A stretch of DNA of 64,000 nt. Source: Alicyclobacillus_A sp963788285. GTDB lineage: Bacteria > Bacillota > Bacilli > Alicyclobacillales > Alicyclobacillaceae. The notes beneath the pieces are model-generated. The model did not search any database, was not told the origin of the DNA, and saw only the letters and a list, made by a program, of their open reading frames with translations. The stretch is from NCBI GenBank assembly GCA_963788285.1, contig CAWBGB010000016.1, forward strand, positions 1-64,000, written 5' to 3'. A program made the translations under genes and the position numbers. This document shows positions 10,107-18,586 of the stretch, one piece after another; position 1 is the first letter of the stretch, and each line of letters starts with the position of its first letter.

Positions 10107-10131
10107 GTCGGCACTGGTTTGGAGCGCCGAC
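10107..10131 (-). terminator. Terminator-like hairpin after the GDP-sugar operon, abutting the IS end
   Basis: GTCGGCGCT and AGTGCCGAC pair (one G-U) around a 7-base loop on the minus strand, just after the gene ending at 10144. The expected T-tract is absent because the IS1182-type inverted repeat starts immediately afterwards. The IS seems to have landed in or next to this terminator. Confidence 0.5.
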
Positions 10132-10143
10132 GGAGGACAGTTT

Positions 10144-11115
10144 TTATACTGAGGGAGGCACGACATGAAGCTGTGAACGCCAGTACTCTAATGTGTCACG
10201 AAGGGTCTCTTCAAACGAAATCGTCGGCTTCCATCCAGTTTTTTCGGAGAATTTGTGAGCATCACAATGAAGAAGTGGAACATCAGAAGGTCGCATTCGT
10301 TTGGGGTCTTCTTTTACGGTAATTTTGCGGTCAGTCATTTCCAACAGTTTCGAGAGAGCGTCACCGATTCGAATGGGTACACCCGAACCAATGTTGTATA
10401 CTTCACCCGGTTCACCATGTTGCAAGGCCAAGACATAGGCACGAACGATGTCCCTCACATCAGTGAAATCACGCATCGCGTTGAGGTTCCCAACTTCAAG
10501 TATTGGTGGACGAATTTTACATTCGATTTCGGCAATCTGTTTGGCAAAATTAGATAAAACAAACGTGTCCCCACGTCGTGGCCCTTCGTGATTGAAAGTT
10601 CGAGTTCGAACAATATGCATGCCGTAGCTTTGGTTGTATTGGTATCCCATCATATCCTGAGCTACTTTACTAACGGCGTATGGACTGAGTGGGCGCAAGG
10701 GATTACTCTCCACAATAGGGGTCTCCTGTGGATGCACAAGGCCATATTCCTCACTCGAGCATGCAATCTGGATTCGTGTCTTCACATCGTATTTTCGTAC
10801 GGCTTCGAGCAAGTTTATCTGTGCACCGACGTTGTTCCAAATCGTGTCTGCCGGAGAGTTCCACGAAGTCGGGACAAAACTCTGAGCCGCAAGGTGATAA
10901 ATAAAGTCTGGCTGAGTACTGAAAATCATGGAATCGACAGAATTGGAGTCTTTTAATTCGCATTCCATCAGATGGATTTTGTCGCGAATGTGGTGAATGT
11001 GGTCCATTCGACTACGCACACGATATGTTCCAAACACTTCAACACCTTGGGTTAGCAAGTACTCGGCAAGGTGGCTTCCGACAAACCCTGTAATGCCTGT
11101 GACGAGCGCCTTCAC
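10144..11115 (-). CDS. GDP-mannose 4,6-dehydratase / GDP-6-deoxy-4-keto-hexose reductase family SDR
   Basis: This extended short-chain dehydrogenase of about 323 residues acts on GDP-activated sugars in the cytosol. The chosen start is GTG 11115 (preceded by GAGGGGAG), because it gives the family N-terminus VKALVTGITGFVGSHLAE with the NAD(P)-binding GxxGxxG motif. Catalytic features are CSSEEYG and the YxxxK of SPYAVSK; RTFNHEGPRRGDTFV is the GDP-binding loop. MRDFTDVRDIVRAY and the length resemble the GDP-4-keto-6-deoxymannose reductase of Aneurinibacillus, while the FNHE-PRRG loop resembles Gmd, so the exact step (Gmd or Rmd) is uncertain. It follows the manC-like gene by 16 bp and probably forms GDP-rhamnose or a related 6-deoxyhexose for the glycan. 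Confidence 0.8.
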   Translation of the reverse strand: MKALVTGITGFVGSHLAEYLLTQGVEVFGTYRVRSRMDHIHHIRDKIHLMECELKDSNSVDSMIFSTQPDFIYHLAAQSFVPTSWNSPADTIWNNVGAQINLLEAVRKYDVKTRIQIACSSEEYGLVHPQETPIVESNPLRPLSPYAVSKVAQDMMGYQYNQSYGMHIVRTRTFNHEGPRRGDTFVLSNFAKQIAEIECKIRPPILEVGNLNAMRDFTDVRDIVRAYVLALQHGEPGEVYNIGSGVPIRIGDALSKLLEMTDRKITVKEDPKRMRPSDVPLLHCDAHKFSEKTGWKPTISFEETLRDTLEYWRSQLHVVPPSV

Positions 11116-11131
11116 CTCTACATGTCTCCCC

Positions 11132-12196
11132 TCACAAGAAACTGTGAAAACCTTCACGTTCCATCGTGCTCAGAAAGTGTTTTAAGTCATGAACCTTATC
11201 TCGATGACAGACAAATAGAACATCTTTTGTGTCAATCACTATAAGATCATGAACTCCAAATAACGAGACCAAATCACGCTCGGACTCTACAAAACAATTG
11301 GATGTCTCCAACTCAAAAACACGGTTTGGAAGACTGACATCTGGTGGAAAGTGTTTGAAGACTTCGGTCCAATTCCCTAGATCCGCCCAACGAAAGCGAG
11401 CTGGAATCATGTATAAATCAGAAGCTTTCTCCACAAGTGAATATTCAAAAGTAACTTTGGGAAGCTTGGTATAAATGTCACGAACTCGCTGTTGATCACC
11501 AGAATCCATACATTGTCGTAGATGAATGAGAGTCTCGAAAAATTCCGGTGCGTGACGCCTAAATAACTGCCACACGGTAGAAATCTTCCAGACGAAAATA
11601 CCGGCGTTCCAGTAGTATCGACCATTGGAGAAATACTCCAACGCCTTGGCCTGATCAGGCTTTTCGACAAATGCTTGCACTCGTCTGTAGATAGACTCGT
11701 CTTCGTCTGCCACCATGACATATCCGTATGCTGTAGCCGGGTAGGACGGCTGCACTCCCACCAATACAATACCGTCGGTCATACGGGTAGTGCGAACAGC
11801 GTCTCTCAAGCATTCACGAAAGGCATGATCGTCGCTTACAAAGGAATCGGCAGGGAGGACAATTACGATGTCATCGTCCTGTGCACCCATTGTCTCGAGG
11901 TACAGTAATGAGTAACCCAAGCATGCTGTTGTGCTTTGAGCAGTTGGCTCTACAATGGTATGATCTGGATCAATTTCTGGAACCTGTTTCTTGATCATCC
12001 CCAAGTACTGGTCGGGGACGACAACGTACAGATCTTCGAAACCAGGATGGCCTCTGAGTCGTTCTACGCTTTGTTGTATTAACGACCTTTGATGATGAAA
12101 CGATATGAATTGCTTTGGAGTGGACACACGACTCTTTGGCCACAAACGTGTTCCTTTGCCTCCAGCCATCAACAACACATGGATTCTGTCGGACAT
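11132..12196 (-). CDS. manC: Mannose-1-phosphate guanylyltransferase (ManC-like)
   Basis: This 354-residue nucleotidyltransferase makes GDP-mannose from GTP and mannose-1-phosphate. The signature VLLMAGGKGTRLWPKS at the N-terminus, PKQF after it, VLPADSFV (metal site), the FVEKPD sugar-phosphate motif and WNAGIFVWK are all present. The length fits a single-domain GMP without the phosphomannose isomerase extension. AGGGGG lies eight to nine bases ahead of the ATG. It is first in a two-gene minus-strand operon with the GDP-sugar dehydratase/reductase and faces away from the glycosyltransferase genes at 12802 and 13767. Confidence 0.9.
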   Translation of the reverse strand: MSDRIHVLLMAGGKGTRLWPKSRVSTPKQFISFHHQRSLIQQSVERLRGHPGFEDLYVVVPDQYLGMIKKQVPEIDPDHTIVEPTAQSTTACLGYSLLYLETMGAQDDDIVIVLPADSFVSDDHAFRECLRDAVRTTRMTDGIVLVGVQPSYPATAYGYVMVADEDESIYRRVQAFVEKPDQAKALEYFSNGRYYWNAGIFVWKISTVWQLFRRHAPEFFETLIHLRQCMDSGDQQRVRDIYTKLPKVTFEYSLVEKASDLYMIPARFRWADLGNWTEVFKHFPPDVSLPNRVFELETSNCFVESERDLVSLFGVHDLIVIDTKDVLFVCHRDKVHDLKHFLSTMEREGFHSFL

Positions 12197-12240
12197 CTAT
12201 TATCACCCCCTATGATGGTTGCGCAGTGACCCCGACTTAG

Positions 12241-12420
12241 GATAGTAAAGGCCGTTTTGAGTCCGAGACTAACAACACCGCAGCATGGCTTCTTAACAGT
12301 GCTATCCAAGCTCTGGATTCCACACAATACGTTTTTATCATGTCCGGTGATTCGGCGGATGTCCCATCGATGAATACCGAACGAGGATTTCGTAAACGGG
12401 AAGGTGTTTTATGGAATTAA
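12241..12420 (+). other. Start-less coding-like remnant
   Basis: A frame of 59 codons opens after a TAG and ends at TAA 12420. It includes NNTAAWLLNSAIQALDSTQ and YVFIMSGDSADVPSMN, which look like genuine protein sequence. No start codon or ribosome site is present. It is probably a leftover of a gene that once lay between manC and the cgeD-like gene. The family is not recognised. Confidence 0.3.
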
Positions 12421-12790
12421 CCATGTTATAAGCCTCTTTGGAATCCTGTATTAGGAAAATAGGACGGACCGAGGTGGAATGATCTGAACTTACACGAAAA
12501 GGAATGGAATGTGTGAGAAGTGAGTAACGAAATTACGTTAATAACCCGCGGTCTACAGGGGCAGGTGTGACGTGCAACGCTATAGGCCACTCACCGTTGG
12601 TGTCGAGACCGAGTCACCTGTCTGTGTCATCTCCGTACACCAAGAATAAGATACATTTAGTGAGTCTCATGTCGGATTCGTAGCGCCTTGAGAGGAAATT
12701 TTTATGGCGTGAAACTGTAATCATGAGGAAAACAAATTGTAAGTAGGTTGCCAAACGTGCGGCAGCATATGCTACGGCATCCAATCCACG
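12421..12790. other. Intergenic stretch without a recognised gene
   Basis: No supported coding sequence was found. A short frame near 12520 (VSNEITLITRGLQGQ) ends quickly. The only clear signal is the GGAGG at 12790 that serves the next gene. Confidence 0.4.
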
Positions 12791-12801
12791 GAGGAATGGC
12801 T

Positions 12802-13497
12802 GTGAAGGTAAGTGTAATTTTAACAAGCTATAATCGTCCAAGGCAGGTCGTTAAAGCTGTAGCTAGCGTTCGAGCACAAACTTACTCTGATTGGGAACTT
12901 TTCATCGTCGATGATAACTCAAATGACGAAACGAAGGCTGTGTTAAATGCTATCGTGGCCTATGAGCCAAGATGTACAGTGATACATTCCGGTGTAACGC
13001 ACGAAGAGCGGGCAAAAACGACCCGATATGCTACTTGCATTAACCTCGCGATTCCGAAACTAACGGGCGATTTGGTTTCCTACCTAACAGATGATGATAT
13101 CTATTACCCAGAACGATTCCGAAAAATGGTTGATATCTTCGAGAGACGACCTGATATTTTTGTCGTCTATGGAGCTCAACGAGTCATCACTGTAAAACAA
13201 GGTCGCATTACAGCACAACAAATACGGCCTTTAGTTGGTGTTACTCGTTCACCGGCTTCTTTAATAGATCACAATTCTATTATGCACCGTCGCAGTTGTT
13301 TTGAAGTAGTACCACGTTGGGATGATCATCCGGCACACTGGGGCTCGGCAGATGCAGTTTTCTTTACCCTGTTAGCTGAACATTGGGATTTTCATCCCGT
13401 AAATTTCATTACTGATGAACATCGTGTACATCACGATAGCGTACAGGTCAAGCTTTCTCATAGTGTGGATCCCTGGGAGGGAGGTTTTGAAAATTAA
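12802..13497 (+). CDS. CgeD-like GT2 glycosyltransferase, paralogue 2
   Basis: This is a 231-residue family-2 glycosyltransferase. GTG 12802 is preferred because GGAGG sits seven bases upstream and the product then begins VKVSVILTSYNRP, exactly matching the start of the paralogue at 5274; ATG 12796 is too close to the ribosome site. Motifs are FIVDDNSNDETK, YLTDDDIYYPERFRKM (DxD) and DHNSIMHRRSCF. The order of motifs follows CgeD of the Bacillus spore crust. The two paralogues differ by many substitutions but almost no indels, suggesting an old duplication with different acceptors or donors. Confidence 0.82.
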   Translation: MKVSVILTSYNRPRQVVKAVASVRAQTYSDWELFIVDDNSNDETKAVLNAIVAYEPRCTVIHSGVTHEERAKTTRYATCINLAIPKLTGDLVSYLTDDDIYYPERFRKMVDIFERRPDIFVVYGAQRVITVKQGRITAQQIRPLVGVTRSPASLIDHNSIMHRRSCFEVVPRWDDHPAHWGSADAVFFTLLAEHWDFHPVNFITDEHRVHHDSVQVKLSHSVDPWEGGFEN

Positions 13498-13766
13498 GAA
13501 ATCGGAACTCGCCAATGCTCGCCATGTTAAAAGGCCCTTTAGCAATTCTTTCGTTTATTCGGAGGTGGTTCAGGTCGGGTCGACGACCCCCATGGGGCTA
13601 GTGTGCGTGGTGCGAAGCTACGGAGGCACGTTCCGCTGCTGTAAAGTGCAATCCTGATAGCACACGCATAAAACAAATAAGTGATATCACTTGAAAACTT
13701 AACTGAATACGGAGCTAACACCGGAGTCGGATTTTCATAAAATGTAAAAGGAAAGGGGGACCTGGA

Positions 13767-14483
13767 ATGGAAACAGTCAGTGTAATCATTCCGGTCCACA
13801 ACCATGAACAGTTCATCGGAGAAACCATTGAAAGTGTGATTAACCAATCGTACCCTCACACTCAAATCATCGTCGTCGATGATGGTTCCACTGATGGTAC
13901 AAGAAATGTACTTGAAACGTACAGGGAAAGAATTGAAGTGATTCGGCAAATGAATGCCGGTGTCGTCGCCGCGAGAAATACCGGGATCAACAAAGCAACA
14001 GGAGATTATGTGTGTATCTTGGATTGTGATGACCTGTTCCTTCCGAACAAAGTCGAGCTCCAACTTGCGGTTTTCCGGAACAGACCTGATGTAGGACTCG
14101 TGCATACCGGCGCAATGGTTGAACGAAAAACCGATACGGGGTGGGAAACCTGGTATACCTATATTCCCGTTAACTTTCTTTCTAGGGAAGCGTGTATCGA
14201 GGCTTTGCTGCGGTCAAATATGATTGTTTGTTCGACTGTGATGGTGAAGCGTGAGTTGTTTTCACAAGTGGGACTTTTTGATGACACTTATCGTTACAAT
14301 GGAGAGGATTATGACATGTGGCTACGACTACTTACTCGTTGTAACTTCGATTCCGTTCCTCAAGCACTGCTCAAATACCGCTGGCATGGTGGAAACATGA
14401 GCCAATACACGGATCCATCGCTTATTCGTAGAGTTCAAATCGAAGGTGCTAAACGGTTTGGACGCGATATCAACCACAACTAA
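13767..14483 (+). CDS. GT2 glycosyltransferase, 238 aa
   Basis: This is an intact family-2 glycosyltransferase with AAGGGGG ahead of its ATG. It shows SVIIPVHNHEQFIGETIES, IVVDDGSTDGT, the DxD-type motif in CILDCDDLFLPNKV, and GEDYDMWLRLLTRC as the ED catalytic loop, ending with YRWHGGNMS. It lacks membrane segments. It is not a close paralogue of the CgeD-like pair; the sequence resembles the many WcaA-type transferases of capsule, S-layer and spore glycans. Donor and acceptor are unknown. Confidence 0.85.
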   Translation: METVSVIIPVHNHEQFIGETIESVINQSYPHTQIIVVDDGSTDGTRNVLETYRERIEVIRQMNAGVVAARNTGINKATGDYVCILDCDDLFLPNKVELQLAVFRNRPDVGLVHTGAMVERKTDTGWETWYTYIPVNFLSREACIEALLRSNMIVCSTVMVKRELFSQVGLFDDTYRYNGEDYDMWLRLLTRCNFDSVPQALLKYRWHGGNMSQYTDPSLIRRVQIEGAKRFGRDINHN

Positions 14484-14679
14484 CGCACTCCACTTACCCA
14501 GTTACACTTCTTTGTGGCGCAACCTACGGCTGTCAAAGAAATAGTATTGTAAGCATATTGAGTATTTGAAGTACAGGAGTCAGAAAGAGGGCATGATGTA
14601 TCTTACTGGAACACTGAACGGAGAGGGAACTTCCAGCCAGTATCTTATACCACTAGTATCACTATAAACCGAAAGGCTA

Positions 14680-14900
14680 CAAGAGTCGTTGATCGCACTT
14701 TTGGAGCTCATTCGCAAGATGGGATTAGAAGATGTGACGTGGATTTTCTAAAAGAGGGATTGAAGCTCCTTACGCAGGCGGTGATGGAGGTTGAGGTTAG
14801 CTCGGTCATCGGTACGGAGCGCTACGAGCAGAATGAAGACCGTAAGAATAGCCACAATGGCTACCCGTGAGCGGGAATGGGATACTCGGCATATCACGAC
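14680..14900 (+). pseudogene. IS256-family transposase remnant
   Basis: Short pieces in shifting frames spell the N-terminal region of an IS256-type transposase: LIALLELIRKMGLEDV, then LKEGLKLLTQAVMEVEVSS, VIGTERYEQNEDRKNSHNGY, and RERE-WDTR. Everything after about residue 70 is missing. It is a different lineage from the remnant at 6192. Confidence 0.7.
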
Positions 14901-15301
14901 GAGTCCGTATGGCTCTCCCTTTACCGAACTTGCCTTCGACTGCATTGCGCAACGCCGCGTCACAGCGAGTCACTCACTTGTGCTGTGCTTCCCTGGGTCG
15001 GCAATTGTGGTCCACTCAGTCGAATGCCGATTGCAGTACCGCAGGCTGTCTCGGGTTCCGGTAGAACTAACCCACCAGCACCACCTCAGGATAGTACCCG
15101 TTTCGGTTCAGCCCGTCGATTGTTTTCCCGTGGTCTAAGACCTCCCCCCGTCTCCATCTATTCCAAACATTGTAATTGTTTATGATACGGTTCTCCTATC
15201 CCGATGCGAATTTCAGCTGCCATAAGGGACGTCGACACCCATTTGCCCAAACGTAAAAGAGCCACCGATCACTTCAGGGGCCCTATTCATACACCTTCTT
15301 C
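14901..15301. other. Non-coding stretch, possible structured-RNA remnant on the minus strand
   Basis: No credible protein is encoded. On the minus strand the run containing CGAAGGCAAGTTCGGTAAAGGG and AGTGAGTGACTCGCTG (about 14890-15110) is reminiscent of the 5' domain of a group II intron, but neither a GTGYG start nor domain V was found. Read as tentative. Confidence 0.25.
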
Positions 15302-15345
15302 TGGTACGGCTGACAGGAATCGAACCTGTGACCACACCGTATTGC
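15302..15345 (-). tRNA. tRNA 3'-half relic (T arm, acceptor strand and CCA only)
   Basis: The minus strand reads ACAGG-TTCGATT-CCTGT, a perfect T arm, followed by CAGCCGT, A and CCA (ending at 15302). No matching 5' acceptor strand (ACGGCTG) or D arm lies about 73 bases upstream, so this is not a working tRNA. Such 3' halves are typical leftovers of integration at a tRNA gene. The isotype is not determined. Confidence 0.6.
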
Positions 15346-15544
15346 AGCGTAGATGCTCACTTCCATCTGATTGATATATGCAGCATTCAAGCAAACAGGA
15401 AGGGCTACGAACATTTTCCTTGTCTCAAGTACTAATTTATTGCGGAAATCGGCACCTATCCAATCCACCCCCCTGGTCCCTGAATATGTTGGAAACGGGA
15501 AGAAAGGTATCGTCTGGACGGTTGACGCATAGAAGGAGGCTGCT

Positions 15545-16609
15545 ATGAAGGCACTACTGTTGAGCGGAGGGACAGGATCGCGTTTACGCCCCCTCACATT
15601 TACGGGTGCAAAACAACTCATTCCTGTGGCGAATAAGCCGATTTTGTTTTATGCCATAGAATCGATTCGTGACGCAGGAATCGTAGATATTGGTGTTGTG
15701 CTTGGCGAAACTGGCGATGAAGTGCGCTCCATGGTGGGGGATGGGAGCCAGTGGGGTGTCCAGATCACGTATATTCAGCAGGATGCACCCCGCGGCTTGG
15801 CTCATGCAGTGCAACTCGCGGAGCCGTTTATCGGAACTGAGCCATTCCTGATGTTCCTGGGTGACAATATGATTCAGGATGACGTGAGGTCGTTTGTAAA
15901 GAACTTTGAAAATCACCGATGTAATGCTCTGGTATTACTCAGTGAAGTACCGGAACCGCAGAGGTTCGGCGTTGCAAAACTGTCTGAGGGGCGTTTAGTC
16001 GGGCTGGTTGAAAAACCAAAAAACCCACCGAGCAACCTCGCACTCGTTGGCGTGTATGTGTTCGATCACCACATCTTCGATTCTGTCAAGAAAATCCAGA
16101 CCTCGTGGAGAGGCGAGTTAGAAATTACGGATGCAATTCAGCAACTATTGGATGATGGACTTTATGTCGACTATCGAACGGTAGATGGTTGGTGGAAGGA
16201 CATAGGAAAGCCGGAGGATATACTGGATGCCAACCGAGTGATGTTGGAAAGTATTCCAACAACCATTCAAGGAAGTCTGGACGACCGATCGAGTGTCACT
16301 GGTCGTGTCCAGGTGGATATTGGAGCTACCATCGTCAATAGTGTCATCAGAGGACCTGCAATCATTGGTCAAGGTGCAAGAATTGAAAACGCCTATGTGG
16401 GCCCTTTTACCTCTATATGCCCAAATGTGCAAGTCCTAAACAGCGAGATTGAAAACAGTATCGTACTCGAGAACACTGTCATTCGAGACATTGAAACCCG
16501 CATCGACGATAGTTTGATTGGTAAAAACGCGTCGATCACTGCTTCCGATGCGAGACCTAGGACGATTCGATTTGTGTTAGGAGACCAGAGCCGAGCCGAG
16601 GTTAGATAG
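15545..16609 (+). CDS. rmlA: Glucose-1-phosphate thymidylyltransferase (RmlA, long form)
   Basis: This 354-residue enzyme makes dTDP-glucose from dTTP and glucose-1-phosphate, the first step to dTDP-L-rhamnose. It has ALLLSGGTGSRLRPLT, KQLIPVANKPILFY, the metal-binding FLGDN and GLVEKPKNPP. Unlike the ~290-residue short enzymes it has a C-terminal left-handed beta-helix of hexapeptide repeats (from about residue 245: IQGSLDDRSSV..., IVNSVIRGPAIIG). This is the long form seen in Gram-positives and archaea. AAGGAGG lies six bases ahead of ATG 15545. It heads the rmlA-rmlB-rmlD-rmlC operon. Confidence 0.92.
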   Translation: MKALLLSGGTGSRLRPLTFTGAKQLIPVANKPILFYAIESIRDAGIVDIGVVLGETGDEVRSMVGDGSQWGVQITYIQQDAPRGLAHAVQLAEPFIGTEPFLMFLGDNMIQDDVRSFVKNFENHRCNALVLLSEVPEPQRFGVAKLSEGRLVGLVEKPKNPPSNLALVGVYVFDHHIFDSVKKIQTSWRGELEITDAIQQLLDDGLYVDYRTVDGWWKDIGKPEDILDANRVMLESIPTTIQGSLDDRSSVTGRVQVDIGATIVNSVIRGPAIIGQGARIENAYVGPFTSICPNVQVLNSEIENSIVLENTVIRDIETRIDDSLIGKNASITASDARPRTIRFVLGDQSRAEVR

Positions 16610-16685
16610 GTATAACAACGCCCAGAAACTTATCTCGAAGCACAATTCGCAGCGAGCGGACATCATCGCGGAAACGGAGGGAGTG

Positions 16686-17714
16686 TTGTCATTGAAACTG
16701 CTTGTAACGGGTGGAGCCGGTTTCATTGGAAGCAACTTTATCCACTACATCCTAAAAACATATCCGGATTACGCAGTCGTTAATTTAGATAAGCCGACAT
16801 ACGCCGGAGATTTAGAGTCGCTATCAGATGTTGAAAATCATCCCAACTATTGCGTGATTCTCGGTGATATTACCAATCCAACGGATGTCGAATCAGCCTT
16901 TCAAAGCAGTGTTGACGTGGTTGTTCATTTTGCTGCCGAGTCCCACGTAGATAGGAGTATTTTAAATCCCGGCGTGATTGTCCACACGAACGTTCTGGGG
17001 ACACAATGCCTTCTCGAATATGCAAGAAGGTATGGAGTTCAGAAATTTATTCAAATTTCGACCGATGAAGTATATGGGACCCTCGGACAAACTGGAAAAT
17101 TTACTGAGGATACGCCGCTTCAACCGAATAGTCCCTACTCATCGAGTAAAGCGAGTGCGGATCTGTTGGCCCGTGCTTATCACGAGACGTTTGGGCTACC
17201 AGTCATCATCACGCGGTGCTCCAATAACTATGGACCGTTTCAATTTCCGGAAAAGCTCATTCCATTAACCATCATCCGCGCGATAAACGGCCAATCAGTC
17301 CCCGTGTACGGAGATGGGCTACAGATTCGAGACTGGTTACATGTTGACGATCACTGCCGAGCAATTGACCTCGTCATCCATCATGGGGTTGCCGGCGAGA
17401 TATATAACATCGGTTGCAATAATGAATGGGCGAATGTAGATGTCGTCAAGCGAATCCTATACGAACTAGACCAACCACATGATTTAATCCATTTTGTGAA
17501 GGATCGACCAGGACACGATCAGCGCTACGCGATTGATGCGAGTAAAATCAAGCGTGACCTCGGTTGGACTCCGTTCATTAGTTTTGAGAAAGGGCTAGCC
17601 GAAACTGTTCAGTGGTACCTACATCACGAATCCTGGTGGAAACGAGTTCTAACTGGTGAGTATCGGTCATATATGGCTGTTCAATATGGTGAGAGACTGG
17701 ATGGTCAGCCATGA
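16686..17714 (+). CDS. rmlB: dTDP-glucose 4,6-dehydratase
   Basis: This is an extended SDR of about 342 residues that converts dTDP-glucose to dTDP-4-keto-6-deoxyglucose with bound NAD. It has LLVTGGAGFIGSNFIHY, the substrate motif HFAAESHVDRSI, STDEVYG (catalytic Thr-Asp-Glu) and SPYSSSKASADLL (YxxxK), plus RCSNNYGPFQFPEKLIPL. The start is TTG 16686, five to six bases after GGAGGG; GTG 16683 or TTG 16692 are alternatives. It overlaps rmlD by 4 bp (ATGA), indicating translational coupling. Confidence 0.92.
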   Translation: MSLKLLVTGGAGFIGSNFIHYILKTYPDYAVVNLDKPTYAGDLESLSDVENHPNYCVILGDITNPTDVESAFQSSVDVVVHFAAESHVDRSILNPGVIVHTNVLGTQCLLEYARRYGVQKFIQISTDEVYGTLGQTGKFTEDTPLQPNSPYSSSKASADLLARAYHETFGLPVIITRCSNNYGPFQFPEKLIPLTIIRAINGQSVPVYGDGLQIRDWLHVDDHCRAIDLVIHHGVAGEIYNIGCNNEWANVDVVKRILYELDQPHDLIHFVKDRPGHDQRYAIDASKIKRDLGWTPFISFEKGLAETVQWYLHHESWWKRVLTGEYRSYMAVQYGERLDGQP

Positions 17715-18586
17715 AGCTACTTTTAACTGGAGCTGGAGGACAGCTTGGAAATGAAATTATTCATATCTCTGCAAGACAGAGTGATGTTAAACTATGTCCG
17801 CTGTCTCGCCATGAACTTGATATTACGAACCGAAATGAAGTCATTCGCACAGTTGCGGAGATAAAGCCCGATGTCATCCTCAACGCATCTGCTTATACAA
17901 AAGTAGACCAGGCCGAGACAGATAGAGAAGCCGCATTTCAAGTGAATGCACTCGGTTCACAATACCTTGCTGAAGCGGCTCGTGATTTCAATTGCAAGCT
18001 GTGTCACATCAGTACGGACTACGTATTTGATGGGAAAAGCAACCGACCGTATGAGGAAGGTGACCCGATGAATCCAATGACCGTATATGGTCATTCAAAA
18101 GCACTCGGTGAGGCGTATGTCCGTCAAATATGCGTCAAACACTTCATCGTACGAACGTCGTGGCTATACAGTGCATACGGATCCAATTTTGTTCACACGA
18201 TGTTGCGCCTGGGGAACAACCCTGATACCGAAATCGTGCGAGTGGTGAGCGATCAAACCGGATCACCTACCTGGACATTCGATCTCGCCCGCTGCCTCTT
18301 ACAATTGGTCCGAACGGAGGACTATGGGACCTATCACGTTTCTAATACCGGATCGACCACATGGTATGAGTTTGCAAAAGAAATTTTTCGGAATGCTCAG
18401 ATTGAAAAGCCGGTTGTCCCTGTCGACACCTCTGAATTTCCTCGACCGGCTCCTCGACCAACCTACTCTGTTCTCAGTTCAAAAAAACTCATAGAACGGG
18501 GATTTCAACCACTCCGGTCTTGGAACGCTGCTTTAACAGCATATTTCAAGTCTATCAAGGGGGCATTACCACATGAAGGTCATTGA
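17711..18586 (+). CDS. rmlD: dTDP-4-dehydrorhamnose reductase
   Basis: This 291-residue SDR catalyses the last step of dTDP-L-rhamnose synthesis using NAD(P)H. LLLTGAGGQLGNEI is the nucleotide-binding loop, followed by LNASAYTKVDQAETD, HISTDYVFDG and the YxxxK of VYGHSKALGE; VRTSWLYSAYGSNF is also characteristic. It starts within the end of rmlB and its own end overlaps rmlC by 14 bp, so the four genes are made as a unit. Confidence 0.93.
   Translation: MKLLLTGAGGQLGNEIIHISARQSDVKLCPLSRHELDITNRNEVIRTVAEIKPDVILNASAYTKVDQAETDREAAFQVNALGSQYLAEAARDFNCKLCHISTDYVFDGKSNRPYEEGDPMNPMTVYGHSKALGEAYVRQICVKHFIVRTSWLYSAYGSNFVHTMLRLGNNPDTEIVRVVSDQTGSPTWTFDLARCLLQLVRTEDYGTYHVSNTGSTTWYEFAKEIFRNAQIEKPVVPVDTSEFPRPAPRPTYSVLSSKKLIERGFQPLRSWNAALTAYFKSIKGALPHEGH

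Noticed and set aside
6192..14900. The two IS256-type relics as ends of one composite transposon
   Set aside because: They are of different lineages, both lie on the same strand and both are N-terminal pieces, so they are not paired ends.
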